A DNA stretch of 64,000 bases, taken from NCBI RefSeq assembly GCF_038069765.1, contig NZ_JBBPFS010000002.1, positions 124,001-188,000 of the forward strand, in the 5' to 3' direction. This DNA is from Arthrobacter_B sp038069765 (lineage in GTDB: Bacteria > Actinomycetota > Actinomycetes > Actinomycetales > Micrococcaceae). Under the pieces are notes generated by a model that had not been told where the DNA came from, ran no database searches, and saw only the letters and a list, made by a program, of their open reading frames with translations. A program made the translations under genes and the position numbers. Positions within the stretch are counted from its first letter, which is position 1. Every line of letters begins with the position of its first letter. Below, one piece after another: positions 1 through 8,875 of this stretch.

Positions 1-292
1 CATTTCCTGGCCGGTACAGCAGCGCCGATACTCCCGCTGCGCTGAAGCGCGTGACCAAGGCATCGGCCCAACCCGGCGCGCTCGGCAGCGGAAACAAGTG
101 CTCTGCATCCATGAGCACGACAAAGCCTGGTTCAAGTCGCTCAACCACCGCTCTCGGTCGATAGTTGTGCGTTCCAAGCAGCTCACGATCGCGTCCCCCA
201 TTCACAAGTGGATTTGCCCCGTACGCTGCTGCTTCAACCAGGTCGCTAAGGTGCAAGCCGCTGCCCAACCTTCCATGGTCCTTAATTTCCAA
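1..292 (-). CDS. PucR-family transcriptional regulator, N-terminal fragment (runs off the left edge)
   Basis: The reverse strand carries an uninterrupted frame from a TTG at 292 to the window edge (97 codons). From about residue 13 it reads like a PUCR N-terminal domain: LHLSDLVEAA, then a Gly/Arg/Asp-rich turn, then LEPGFVVLMDAEHL, and finally RFSAAGVSALLYRPG. PUCR domains sit at the front of purine- and nitrogen-catabolism regulators that end in a helix-turn-helix, which here would lie outside the window. The gene diverges from hyuA, so it probably controls it. The start is uncertain. TTG 292 has AAGGA at a good distance, TTG 268 and TTG 256 are alternatives, and the nearby ATG at 276 is out of frame. 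The assignment is by pattern only. Confidence 0.55.
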   Translation of the reverse strand, partial: MEIKDHGRLGSGLHLSDLVEAAAYGANPLVNGGRDRELLGTHNYRPRAVVERLEPGFVVLMDAEHLFPLPSAPGWADALVTRFSAAGVSALLYRPGN

Positions 293-304
293 GGTCCTTA
301 ATTT
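271..304. repeat. 16-bp tandem duplication at the start of the PucR-type gene
   Basis: Two adjacent 16-bp units, 271-286 and 287-302, differ at one base (T276 versus A292), and two bases of a third unit follow. On the reverse strand each copy contains AAGGACC directly before a start-like codon, TTG in one copy and ATG in the other. Because 16 is not a multiple of three, the two candidate starts are in different frames. Confidence 0.8.
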
Positions 305-409
305 GGATCCTGTCCAAAAGGGTCGGGCCCAATCTTGTGTAACGAACAATGACAGTCTATGTGATTGGCACCACAGTAGAAGGATGGATTCGATCCGGAG
401 GAGAAAACA

Positions 410-2446
410 TTGAGTCAAATTCGTGTGGCCGTCGATGTGGGAGGGACATTTACTGATGTCTGCATCTTCAATGAGGATGACCGCTCTATAAGGGTCACCA
501 AGGTTCCATCGACACCCGCCGACCCCATGGCTGCTGTGATGAGCGGCATTAAACGCGGCGAGATAGACCTTCACAATGTTTCGCTATTTAGCCACGGAAC
601 TACGGTGGCCACCAACGCTCTTATTACCCGCCGGTTTCCCAAAGCAGCTATGGTCACCACCCGAGGTTTCCGCGATGTAATCGAGATTAGGGACGGGACC
701 AAGGACAACCTGTGGGACGCATATGACGACGTTCCGGGGCCCTACATCCGGAGGCGCGACCGTTTCGAAGTTGGGGAGCGTGTCGACTTCGAAGGCAATG
801 TAGTAACTCCGCTAGACGAGGAAGAAGCGCGGAAGCTTGCTGCCGTGCTGCGGCGGCGGCAGGTTAGTACAGTGGCGGTCTGCTTCATCAACTCCTTTGC
901 CAACCCGTCGCACGAGCGGCGGATGCGGCAGATTCTGGAGGAGGAGCTGCCGGAGGCCACGATCTCCGCGTCTGCTGAAGTCCTTCCCGAGATCTTCGAG
1001 CATGACAGGTTCAACACGGCCGTATCGAATGCTGTGCTGGCTCCGCTTGTCTCCGGCTATGTGAATCGACTGAGCGGTGCACTGCGTGAGGGAGGCTATC
1101 GGGGCGACCTGCTGCTCCTCCACTCAGGAGGCGGCTCGATGACACCGCGAATGGTCGAGCAGTACCCGGTGCGTCTGGCGGCCTCCGGTATCGCCGCAGG
1201 AGCCATCTCCGCCCAGTTCATCGCTGAACAGTGCGGCATGTCCCACGCGGTGGGATTGGACATGGGAGGCACCTCCACTGACATCTGCCTGGTCAATGAC
1301 GGGGAGCTGCGCACCACGAAGGAGTGGCAGGTTGAGTACGGCCATCCGATCATCTTCCCGAGCATTGAGGTGCTCACCATTGGTGCCGGCGGCGGGTCTC
1401 TGGCTCACATCGACATCGCAGGGTCGCTTCGCAACGGACCTCAGTCTGCTGGCGCTGATCCCGGACCTGCCTGCTACGGCAACGGCGGCACTGCGCCCAC
1501 CAATACGGATGCCAACATTGCGTTGAACCGGTTGGGCAGCGATCTGGCAGGGGGCGCAAAACGCCTGGATAGGGACGCAGCCCTGGACGCCATCGACACT
1601 GTCATAGGCAAGCCACTCGCCATGAGCACGGAACAAGCAGCGTGTGCCATCCTCAAGGTCGCCAACGCAAATATGGCAGACGCCGTCCGTCTCGTCTCCA
1701 TCCGCCGGGGGTTGGACCCCCGTGATTTTGCCCTAATCGCATTTGGCGGTGCCGGAGCCCTGCACGGGGCGGAAGTTGCACGTGAACTAGGTATTCCCAC
1801 CGTGATTGTGCCGCCCAACCCCGGCGTGACCTCGGCGATGGGATGCCTTCTGGTGGACATCCGCCACGACTTGTCGGAAATGTACTCGGAGCTTGTGGGC
1901 CGAATCGATTCCGAGGACCTCGAACAGCATTTTGGCGCGCTGGAAGCGGACGCCGCCGGCCGCCTTGCACACGAGCGGGTGACTGCCGAGAACGCGGTCC
2001 TCCAACGTAAAATTTCGATGCGTTACCACGGGCAGTGGCGTTCGCTCATGGTTCCCGTGAACCGTGGCCCGGAGGCGTTGGCGCAGGCGGTGCAGACCTT
2101 CCACGAACAACACGAGAAGGAATACGCGTTCCGCCAAGACGACCAGCCGGTGGAGGTATATCAGTTGCATGTCACCGGGATCGGCCGGACTCCGAAGCCA
2201 TCCTTCCGCCGGGCTGAAAAATTGGTTGCAGACCCCGGAGATCCACTCTCCGTTCGCTCCGTCTTTTTCGAAGAAGGCGGCTGGCAGCAAACCCCGGTCT
2301 ACGAGCGTTCCACAACACCTGCGGGAGCCCGGATTATCGGCCCGGCCGTTATTTCCCAACTTGACTCCACCACGCTGATTCCACCGGGTACCCAGGCCGA
2401 AGTGGACGAGTGGTTCAACATCCGCATCCATCTGAAGGAGGCCTGA
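410..2446 (+). CDS. hyuA: Hydantoinase/oxoprolinase family protein, subunit A (HyuA-like)
   Basis: This 678-residue protein is the ATP-binding half of an ATP-dependent hydantoinase, oxoprolinase or N-methylhydantoinase. Such enzymes open cyclic amides or imides using ATP. The N-terminal phosphate loop is DVGGTFTD (residues 9-16) and the second phosphate loop is DMGGTSTD (near 284-291). A glycine-rich segment, IGAGGGS, lies near 323 and FGGAGALHG near 445. All are typical of the Hydant_A_N/Hydantoinase_A fold, and the length is usual for the family. The start is TTG, chosen for the GGAGGAG ribosome site just upstream. It ends one base before hyuB, so the two are co-translated. Related pairs include acetone and acetophenone carboxylases, so the true substrate is not fixed by sequence. 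Confidence 0.88.
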   Translation: MSQIRVAVDVGGTFTDVCIFNEDDRSIRVTKVPSTPADPMAAVMSGIKRGEIDLHNVSLFSHGTTVATNALITRRFPKAAMVTTRGFRDVIEIRDGTKDNLWDAYDDVPGPYIRRRDRFEVGERVDFEGNVVTPLDEEEARKLAAVLRRRQVSTVAVCFINSFANPSHERRMRQILEEELPEATISASAEVLPEIFEHDRFNTAVSNAVLAPLVSGYVNRLSGALREGGYRGDLLLLHSGGGSMTPRMVEQYPVRLAASGIAAGAISAQFIAEQCGMSHAVGLDMGGTSTDICLVNDGELRTTKEWQVEYGHPIIFPSIEVLTIGAGGGSLAHIDIAGSLRNGPQSAGADPGPACYGNGGTAPTNTDANIALNRLGSDLAGGAKRLDRDAALDAIDTVIGKPLAMSTEQAACAILKVANANMADAVRLVSIRRGLDPRDFALIAFGGAGALHGAEVARELGIPTVIVPPNPGVTSAMGCLLVDIRHDLSEMYSELVGRIDSEDLEQHFGALEADAAGRLAHERVTAENAVLQRKISMRYHGQWRSLMVPVNRGPEALAQAVQTFHEQHEKEYAFRQDDQPVEVYQLHVTGIGRTPKPSFRRAEKLVADPGDPLSVRSVFFEEGGWQQTPVYERSTTPAGARIIGPAVISQLDSTTLIPPGTQAEVDEWFNIRIHLKEA

Positions 2447-2447
2447 C

Positions 2448-4427
2448 ATGAAACCAACACACGCTGTGGAACCAGTTGGAACGCTTGATCCGGTGACATT
2501 TGAGGTCTTGAAGAATGCGTTCGTTACCAGCGTGGACCTGATGAGCGAGCAGATTCTGCGCACCTGCTATTCCTTCGTCATCTATTCCCGCGATTTCTCG
2601 TCCGCCCTGTGTGACGCGCAGGGCAACACCGTTATGCAGGGCAGCGCAGACATCGCAGTGCACGTGGGAACCCTGCACTTTCAATGTCAGTCCGTTTTGG
2701 AAGAGTTCAACAGCGACATCAATCCCGGAGACGTGTTCTGCGTCAATGACCCCTACCGGGGAGGCACGCACTTCAACGATGTTAGCTTTATCCGCCCGAT
2801 ATTTTCCCAAGATGTGCTGCTGGGCTTCGCGCAAAACAAAGGACACTGGGCAGATATTGGTGGGTCCGTACCTGGCTCCTTTGACGTCAGTGCCAAGGAA
2901 CATTTTGGCGAAGGCCTCCGTATTACGCCGGTACGGGTCTGGTCGCGAGGGACGTTTCAGCGGGATGTAGCCCGATTGCTCGTCGGCAACACGAGGGCCC
3001 CGGAACAGGCTATGGGCGACCTGCACGCCCAGGCTGAAGCCACCGCAGTATGTGAACGTGAGATCCTGCGACTGGTCGAACGGTATTCACGGGCAACTGT
3101 TCTGGAAGCCATGAGAGAAACCCAGGACTACGTCACCAGAACCGTGCTGCGCCAGTTGGAGTCCCTTCCACAAGGGGAATGGGAAACCGTGGATTACCTG
3201 GACAGCGATCCTGGTAAGGACGAGGGCCTGGTCCCCATCAAGATAAAGCTGACCTTGGACGGGACCGGCATTCGGTACGATCTGACGGGGTCTGCAGAGG
3301 TAGTGTCCACGTTCCTGAACTCGGGTTACGGCACCACATTCTCGGCCATTTACGCCGGAACCAAGACGTTTTTTCCCGATGTTCCCCTCAATTCAGGCTT
3401 TTATGCAGCTGTGACCGCCGACATCGGCGAGGAAGGCACAGTGGTCAACGCCGGTTGGCCGCACGCGGTGACAGGTTTCTGTTCGGGACCTTACGAAAAA
3501 CTGATGAACGGGATCTTCGAAATCTGGTCCCAGGTGATGCCGGAACGGGCCATGGCGTGCGCCTTCAACCTCGAATACCTTCTCATCGGAGGGCGCGACG
3601 GACGAAGCCGGGAGAAGCCGTTTTTCATGTGGTACGACTGGATGGCAGGCGGCTGGGGCGGGCGCTCCTCCAAGGACGGAACAGGAGCCACGGCACCCGT
3701 CTTCGGCGCAGGACTTGCAGTCCAGCCTGTCGAGGGCCAGGAGCGGTTGACCCCGGTGCTCACTACCCACCATGAGCTGATCACGGATTCAGGCGGACCG
3801 GGCCGTTTCCGCGGCGGTGTCGGGGTGGAGAAGGGCGGGATTCTTATGGATGCCACAAATGCAGTAATGAGCTATTGCTGCGATCGCGCCAGGTCCGTCA
3901 CCTGGGGTATTGCCGGCGGGTTGCCATCCATTCCGCACGGAGTTTGGTTGAACAAGGGGCGGGAAGGAGAAAAATACCTCGGTGCCGTATTTTCTTCGGT
4001 ACCCGTTGAGTCAGGAGATTTCTTCACCCGTCCGTCCGCAGGCGGGGGCGGCTTCGGTGATCCGCTGGAGCGTACTCCAGAAGAGGTCCTGGAGGATGTC
4101 ATCGACGGGTATGTCTCTGTGAAGCGAGCGGAGTTGGATTACGGAGTGGTCATAGTTGAGCACGACGCCGAGATTGACGATTTCGAGATCGATGGCCCCG
4201 CCACGGTCAAAACCCGGGCCGAAATCAGTCGGCTTCGCCGCTCGTGGATGGAGGAAGACCCGGCGCTGGTGGCCAAGCGCTATCGCCAGGGAGACATCGA
4301 CGCGATGGACGTAGTGCGTAGACACGGAGTCATCCTTGACTGGGGAACCGGGGAACACTTTCCAACAACCACGGAGCAGTACCGGCAGATGATGCAGCGC
4401 CGCTCTGTGGCAGGTTGGACTGCGTAA
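2448..4427 (+). CDS. hyuB: Hydantoinase/oxoprolinase family protein, subunit B (HyuB-like)
   Basis: This is the partner subunit of HyuA (Hydantoinase_B family, 659 residues). The family signature NDPYRGGTHFNDV lies near residues 99-111 and the glycine-rich SAGGGGFGDPLER near 528-540. The roughly 120 residues after that run past where many HyuB proteins end and include an acidic stretch. The start is ATG with GGAGG upstream, inside the end of hyuA. Codon choice in hyuA-hyuB is less GC-biased than in the neighbouring operon (more ATA, TTT and CTT-type codons), which fits acquisition by transfer. The substrate is unknown: hydantoins, 5-oxoproline, N-methylhydantoin or a carboxylation reaction are all possible in this family. 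Confidence 0.87.
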   Translation: MKPTHAVEPVGTLDPVTFEVLKNAFVTSVDLMSEQILRTCYSFVIYSRDFSSALCDAQGNTVMQGSADIAVHVGTLHFQCQSVLEEFNSDINPGDVFCVNDPYRGGTHFNDVSFIRPIFSQDVLLGFAQNKGHWADIGGSVPGSFDVSAKEHFGEGLRITPVRVWSRGTFQRDVARLLVGNTRAPEQAMGDLHAQAEATAVCEREILRLVERYSRATVLEAMRETQDYVTRTVLRQLESLPQGEWETVDYLDSDPGKDEGLVPIKIKLTLDGTGIRYDLTGSAEVVSTFLNSGYGTTFSAIYAGTKTFFPDVPLNSGFYAAVTADIGEEGTVVNAGWPHAVTGFCSGPYEKLMNGIFEIWSQVMPERAMACAFNLEYLLIGGRDGRSREKPFFMWYDWMAGGWGGRSSKDGTGATAPVFGAGLAVQPVEGQERLTPVLTTHHELITDSGGPGRFRGGVGVEKGGILMDATNAVMSYCCDRARSVTWGIAGGLPSIPHGVWLNKGREGEKYLGAVFSSVPVESGDFFTRPSAGGGGFGDPLERTPEEVLEDVIDGYVSVKRAELDYGVVIVEHDAEIDDFEIDGPATVKTRAEISRLRRSWMEEDPALVAKRYRQGDIDAMDVVRRHGVILDWGTGEHFPTTTEQYRQMMQRRSVAGWTA

Positions 4428-4491
4428 GACGCTGCCGAGGACGATGGGCTTGTCCCGCCGCCGCGGCTGAGGACTGCTTCCGGCCTGGTTC

Positions 4492-5670
4492 CTAGGACCA
4501 GGCCACCACCAGACGGGCAGCTGCCTCCGGAACTGTGACGTCGATGCCGGTCAGTTCGGTGAAGCGCCGCAGCCGGTTCATCAGCGTGTTCCGGTGGCAG
4601 AACAGCTGCTCCGCGGAACGGGCAACGCTGCCGGTGGCCAGATAGGACCGCACGGCTTCCTGCAGCCGGTCCTTCTCCACGGGGCCGCACTGCCGTAGCG
4701 CCTCGTCCACGTCCGGAACCATTGGAACACCGGTCTCGGCCAACCTGTGGCGGGCCAGGCGGGCCCACGCATTGCGCATGGTCAACGCGGCCCGGTCGCC
4801 GTCACCGGCGAGTGCAGCAAGGGCACGTGCGGTCCGGGCCGCCGTCCGAAGCCCGGCCAGGCCGTGCACCGGTTCCACCAGTCCGCAGCGGATTCCCCGA
4901 ATCTGCTCCATCGTTTCCCGGTCCGCACTGCCGGCACGGGAATCGGCAACCCAGAACGCGGCCAGTCCGTCCGGCAGCGGATGGGTGAAGACTGCCGCGC
5001 CGCGGCGTGAGGCAGCGGCGGCGGCCAGGTGGAGCTGGCCCGCGCCGTCGGCCGCTGCAGCAGCCACGGCCAGGACGGCATCCTCGGCGATGCCGAGCTC
5101 CAGGGCGGTGCGGGCCAGCAGCTCCGGCGGAGTACTCGCAGGCCCGAACAGGGCCGCCACATATCCCTGGCGCACGGACGACGCTTCCTGGGCCATGCGC
5201 TGGCGTTCATCGAGGTAGGTGGCCTGGGTCTGCACGGCGTAAGAGTCGACGACGTGCCAAACGGTCTCCGCCCGGCGCACCAGCAGCTCGGCGTCCGCGG
5301 GATCGGCCAGCAGCATCAGCTCATTCCAGAGCACGGTGAAATCCAGCCGGATGGCTGACGTGAGGGATTCCACCGGAACCCCGGCGCGGGCGCGCGACAC
5401 TCCGACCTCCAGGGCAATGTCCTGCCGTACCGCCGCCAGTTCCCGCTGATTGGAGGTCTGCCGCAGGCTCGCGATCAGCGTCCGGAAGGAAGCCGCCGCG
5501 GTCCGGCGGATTTCGCTGGCCGGAAGTGTCCCGTCGCGGTAGTCTTCCAGCCGCAGCACGCGCTCGAGGAACAGGCTGCTCAGCCGGTCGACGCTGAGCC
5601 CGTCCAGCAGTGCGTTCCACCGCCCCTCAAACTCGTCTGTGTTAACTTCATGTTTCCCTGCAATGGCCAC
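4492..5670 (-). CDS. PucR/CdaR-type transcriptional regulator with C-terminal HTH
   Basis: This 392-residue regulator has the C-terminal helix-turn-helix of the PucR family (about residues 325-385). It includes AVRSYLATGSVARSAEQLF followed by HRNTLMNRLRRFTELTG, the usual HTH_30 signature. The middle region (about 160-290) resembles the degenerate GGDEF-like module found before that HTH. No clear PUCR N-terminal domain is present, unlike the fragment at the left edge. It diverges from the transporter operon at 5834, with a perfect palindrome between them, so it probably controls that operon and itself. The start is ATG 5670; an ATG at 5652 is a fallback. Confidence 0.85.
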   Translation of the reverse strand: MAIAGKHEVNTDEFEGRWNALLDGLSVDRLSSLFLERVLRLEDYRDGTLPASEIRRTAAASFRTLIASLRQTSNQRELAAVRQDIALEVGVSRARAGVPVESLTSAIRLDFTVLWNELMLLADPADAELLVRRAETVWHVVDSYAVQTQATYLDERQRMAQEASSVRQGYVAALFGPASTPPELLARTALELGIAEDAVLAVAAAAADGAGQLHLAAAAASRRGAAVFTHPLPDGLAAFWVADSRAGSADRETMEQIRGIRCGLVEPVHGLAGLRTAARTARALAALAGDGDRAALTMRNAWARLARHRLAETGVPMVPDVDEALRQCGPVEKDRLQEAVRSYLATGSVARSAEQLFCHRNTLMNRLRRFTELTGIDVTVPEAAARLVVAWS

Positions 5671-5688
5671 CGCGTAAACGCTCCAATT

Positions 5689-5704
5689 CTGTGCTTTTGC
5701 ACAG
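5689..5704. promoter_or_regulatory. Palindromic operator candidate in the PucR/transporter divergent promoter
   Basis: CTGTGC, four T residues, GCACAG: a perfect 6-bp inverted repeat with a 4-bp spacer. It lies 18 bp upstream of the regulator's start codon and about 130 bp before the transporter gene. Its position suits autoregulation and control of the divergent operon. The assignment to this regulator is inference. Confidence 0.6.
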
Positions 5705-5833
5705 TTTAGCCGTCCAAACCGGCGTCATTAGATGCACGTCACAAACCCTCCCCGGTGACATGCTGGTGCTTCGTTCCCGTCCGCACCGGCCGTTTTCCAC
5801 GCCCGCGGACCCCAGCAGCTGCAGAGGCAGGCC

Positions 5834-7156
5834 ATGACACAACAACTGAACCTCGAGGCCGGGGCCACCCGGACCATCACCGACAAGGAGGCCATGAAGG
5901 TCTCCATCGGCGCCTTGATCGGCACCGCGATGGAATGGTACGACTTCTTCCTTTTCAGTGCCGCCGCGGCCCTGGTCTTCAACGTCCAGTACTTCACCAA
6001 TGAGAACGCCACTGCCGCTGCCCTGGCCTCCTTCGCGACCTTCGGCGTCGGACTGCTGGCCCGCCCGCTCGGCGGCATGTTCTTCGGCGCCATGGGCGAC
6101 CGGATCGGACGCCGCAAGACGCTCATGATCACCATCGTCGGCATCGGCGTCATCACCGGGCTGATCGGCATGCTCCCCACCTACGCCGCGATCGGCATCG
6201 CGGCACCGGTACTGCTTGTGCTGCTGCGGGTTGCGCAGGGGCTCTTCGTCGGCGGGGAGTGGTCCGGGGCCATGACCATAGTCGTGGAGAACGCACCGCT
6301 GGCGCGCCGCGCACGCTACGCCGCCCTGCCCCAGATCGGTTCCCCGATCGGCACCATTCTGTCCTCCGGCGGATTCTTCCTGGCGACGGTCTTCTTCTCC
6401 AAGGAGAACTTCGACGACTTCGGCTGGCGCATCCCGTTCCTGGCCGCCATTCCGATGCTGTTCATTGCGCTGTACATCCGGAGCCGGCTTGACGAGTCCC
6501 CGGTGTTCGCCGAACTGCTCGAGCACGGGCAGGTCGAGAAGACTCCGATCCGCACCACCTTGGTCGATTCCTGGAAGCACATCCTGGTCGGCATGGCCGC
6601 GGCGCTGCTGGGTGTTGGCGGTTTCTACCTCGTCACGGCCTTCGTGGTGTACTACGGCGTTGCCATCCTGGGCTATTCCTCTCAGCTGATGCTCCTGGGC
6701 GGAATGGTTGCCGCCGTCGTCGAAATCCCCGTCCTGATCCTGGGCGGACGGCTCGGTGAACGCTTCGGCGCCAGCCGTGTCCTTCTTTACGGCGGGCTCG
6801 CCTCCGCAGCGGCGGCCGTTCCCTCGTTCCTGCTGATCACGTCCGGAAACGAGGTGCTGGTGGTCGTGGGCATGACCCTTGCGGTGGCCACTCTGTCCCT
6901 GCCGTACGCAGCCAACGGCACCGTCCTCACCGGACTGTTCCCGGCCCGCACCCGGTACACGGGTGTCGGCTTCGCCCAGAACACCGCCGGCATGGTGTCA
7001 GGCTTCCTGCCGCTGCTTGCCACCGCCATGGTCGCCGCGGCCTCGGACCATTGGTGGCCGGCGGCAGTCCTGCTGGTGCTCCTGAGCCTGTTCACTGCCG
7101 CCGCCGGCGTTATTGTGCCGCGGATGAGCGTGGACCTGCCCGGCTTCAAGCACTAA
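5834..7156 (+). CDS. MFS transporter, metabolite:H+ symporter (MHS) type
   Basis: This 440-residue integral membrane protein has about twelve hydrophobic segments. The MHS subfamily is indicated by GTAMEWYDFFLF in the first membrane segment (about residues 34-45), the loop motif GDRIGRRKT (near 89-97) and RVAQGLFVGGEWSGA (near 133-147). MHS proteins import organic acids, betaines and related small solutes with protons. It is the first gene of a four-gene operon, so it probably imports the compound degraded by the three enzymes downstream. The start ATG follows AGAGGCAGG. The substrate cannot be read from the sequence. Confidence 0.9.
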   Translation: MTQQLNLEAGATRTITDKEAMKVSIGALIGTAMEWYDFFLFSAAAALVFNVQYFTNENATAAALASFATFGVGLLARPLGGMFFGAMGDRIGRRKTLMITIVGIGVITGLIGMLPTYAAIGIAAPVLLVLLRVAQGLFVGGEWSGAMTIVVENAPLARRARYAALPQIGSPIGTILSSGGFFLATVFFSKENFDDFGWRIPFLAAIPMLFIALYIRSRLDESPVFAELLEHGQVEKTPIRTTLVDSWKHILVGMAAALLGVGGFYLVTAFVVYYGVAILGYSSQLMLLGGMVAAVVEIPVLILGGRLGERFGASRVLLYGGLASAAAAVPSFLLITSGNEVLVVVGMTLAVATLSLPYAANGTVLTGLFPARTRYTGVGFAQNTAGMVSGFLPLLATAMVAAASDHWWPAAVLLVLLSLFTAAAGVIVPRMSVDLPGFKH

Positions 7157-7180
7157 TTTCCTCCCACCGAAAGAGCTCTC

Positions 7181-8875
7181 ATGCCATCGTTGTCCGCCGG
7201 CCACCTGATTGTCCGCCAGCTCGAGGAACACGGCGTCGCCCGCGTGTACACCGTCCCGGGCGAGAGTTTCCTCGACGTCCTCGACGGGCTGCACGATTCC
7301 TCCATTGACACCGTTGTCTGCCGGCATGAGGGAGGTGCCGGGTTCATGGCCCTGGCGGAATCCCGGCTCACCGGAACTCCCGGTGTTGCCATGGTGACAC
7401 GGGGGCCGGGAGCCGCGAACGCCATGATCGCCGTCCACACCGCCTGGCAGGATGCAACGCCGATGGTCCTCTTTGTCGGCCTGATCCCGCTGACGGACCG
7501 CGGCCGCGGCGCCTTCCAGGAGTTCAGCCTGGAGGGCTGGTTCGGCACCACGGCCAAGCAGGTGATGGTGCTCGACGACGAACGGCGGGCCGCGGAAACA
7601 GTCGCCGCGGCCATGCGGCTGGCCGTGTCCGGCCGTCCCGGACCGGTCATCATTGGCCTGCCCGAGGATGTCCTGGTGCGCACGGCCGGCACCGGAACCG
7701 TTCCGCTCCGTGCGCCAGCAGACGCTGAACCGGCGTCCCGGGCGCTGGGGGAACTGGTATCCCGGCTGGCCCGCGCCGAACGCCCGCTGCTGATTGTGGG
7801 CGGGGACGGATGGACAGCCGACGACGGCGGTCAGCTTGCTGCCTGGGCGGCGGCTGCACGGATTCCGGTGGCCGCGGACTTCCGGTCCTACGACGCCGTT
7901 CCGCATCTCTCTCCTGCCTGGTCCGGGTGGCTGGGCTACGGCCGGGCCGACACGCTGGCAGGCCGCCTTGATGAGGCCGATCTGCTGCTCTTCGTCGGCT
8001 GCGCCAGGACGGACGTCCTCAGCGACGGGTACACCCGCGGGCTGGCGGCCGAAACTCTTCTTGTGCTTCAGGATCCGGAGGCGGCAGGACATGCCGGGCG
8101 GATCGACCTGCATATTCCCGCTGCGCCGGCGGCGTTTGTGGCGGCGCTGCCGCAGCCCGGGGCGGCCCGCGGCAGCCGCAGCGGCGCGTGGATGGAAGCC
8201 CTTGCCGCCGACCAGGCACGGTATTCCGTGCCGGCCGCGGACGGAGGCACCGGCGTCGACCTTGGGACGGCCTTCGGACTTCTGGAGGAACTGCTGCCCG
8301 AAAACCGCATCCTGACCTACGGGGCGGGAAACGCCACCATCTGGGGTGCCCGCTACCTCAGCCACCACGGCGCCGGCTCGCTGGTGGGGCCGCGCAACGG
8401 CGCCATGGGGCTCGCGGTTCCCGCCGCTGTGGCGGCATCGCTGATTCACCCCGGGCGCCGCGTGGTTGCCGTCTGCGGCGACGGAGACTTCATGATGAAC
8501 GCGCAGGAGCTGGCGGTTGCCGCGGCCCGGAAAGCCGCACCGCTGATTATCGTTGCGGACAACGGCGGCTACGGCACCATCGTGGCGCACCAGCGCCGGC
8601 ATTACCCCCACCGTCCCTCCGGCACGGCCCTGGACAACCCCGATTTCGCCGGATTGATCCGCAGCTTCGGAGGCCACGGCGAACGGGTGGAGGAAACGGC
8701 CGATTTCGGACCGGCGCTGGAACGGGCACTGGGCAGCGGGCGCCTGGCCCTGCTGCACCTCATCACCGACCCGGCAACCATGGCTCCGGACACCTCGAAC
8801 GCAGCCGGCACCGCAACCGGGAGCACCGCCGGCTCCACCGCCCCGGAACCGGCAGCGGCAGGAGGAAACCGATGA
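7181..8875 (+). CDS. Thiamine-diphosphate-dependent enzyme, acetolactate-synthase-like
   Basis: This 564-residue protein has the three-domain layout of ThDP decarboxylases/carboligases. The N-terminal pyrimidine-binding domain has the catalytic glutamate E50 in CRHEGGAGFMA. A central domain follows, and then a pyrophosphate-binding domain with GDGDFMMN starting at G433 and an Asn near 461. E50 argues against glyoxylate carboligase, which carries valine at that place. The last 35 residues are a Thr/Ala/Gly/Pro-rich tail. Its stop overlaps the next start by four bases (ATGA). It may decarboxylate or ligate a 2-oxo acid released by the downstream hydrolases; the reaction is not known. Confidence 0.85.
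   Translation: MPSLSAGHLIVRQLEEHGVARVYTVPGESFLDVLDGLHDSSIDTVVCRHEGGAGFMALAESRLTGTPGVAMVTRGPGAANAMIAVHTAWQDATPMVLFVGLIPLTDRGRGAFQEFSLEGWFGTTAKQVMVLDDERRAAETVAAAMRLAVSGRPGPVIIGLPEDVLVRTAGTGTVPLRAPADAEPASRALGELVSRLARAERPLLIVGGDGWTADDGGQLAAWAAAARIPVAADFRSYDAVPHLSPAWSGWLGYGRADTLAGRLDEADLLLFVGCARTDVLSDGYTRGLAAETLLVLQDPEAAGHAGRIDLHIPAAPAAFVAALPQPGAARGSRSGAWMEALAADQARYSVPAADGGTGVDLGTAFGLLEELLPENRILTYGAGNATIWGARYLSHHGAGSLVGPRNGAMGLAVPAAVAASLIHPGRRVVAVCGDGDFMMNAQELAVAAARKAAPLIIVADNGGYGTIVAHQRRHYPHRPSGTALDNPDFAGLIRSFGGHGERVEETADFGPALERALGSGRLALLHLITDPATMAPDTSNAAGTATGSTAGSTAPEPAAAGGNR

Noticed and set aside
98..413. Two short forward frames before hyuA
   Set aside because: They lie opposite the PUCR-like reverse frame and have no ribosome site or recognisable product.
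8188..8871. Upstream extension of the amidohydrolase frame
   Set aside because: The extension is an out-of-frame reading of the ThDP gene; the ATG at 8872 has a proper ribosome site and the family N-terminus.
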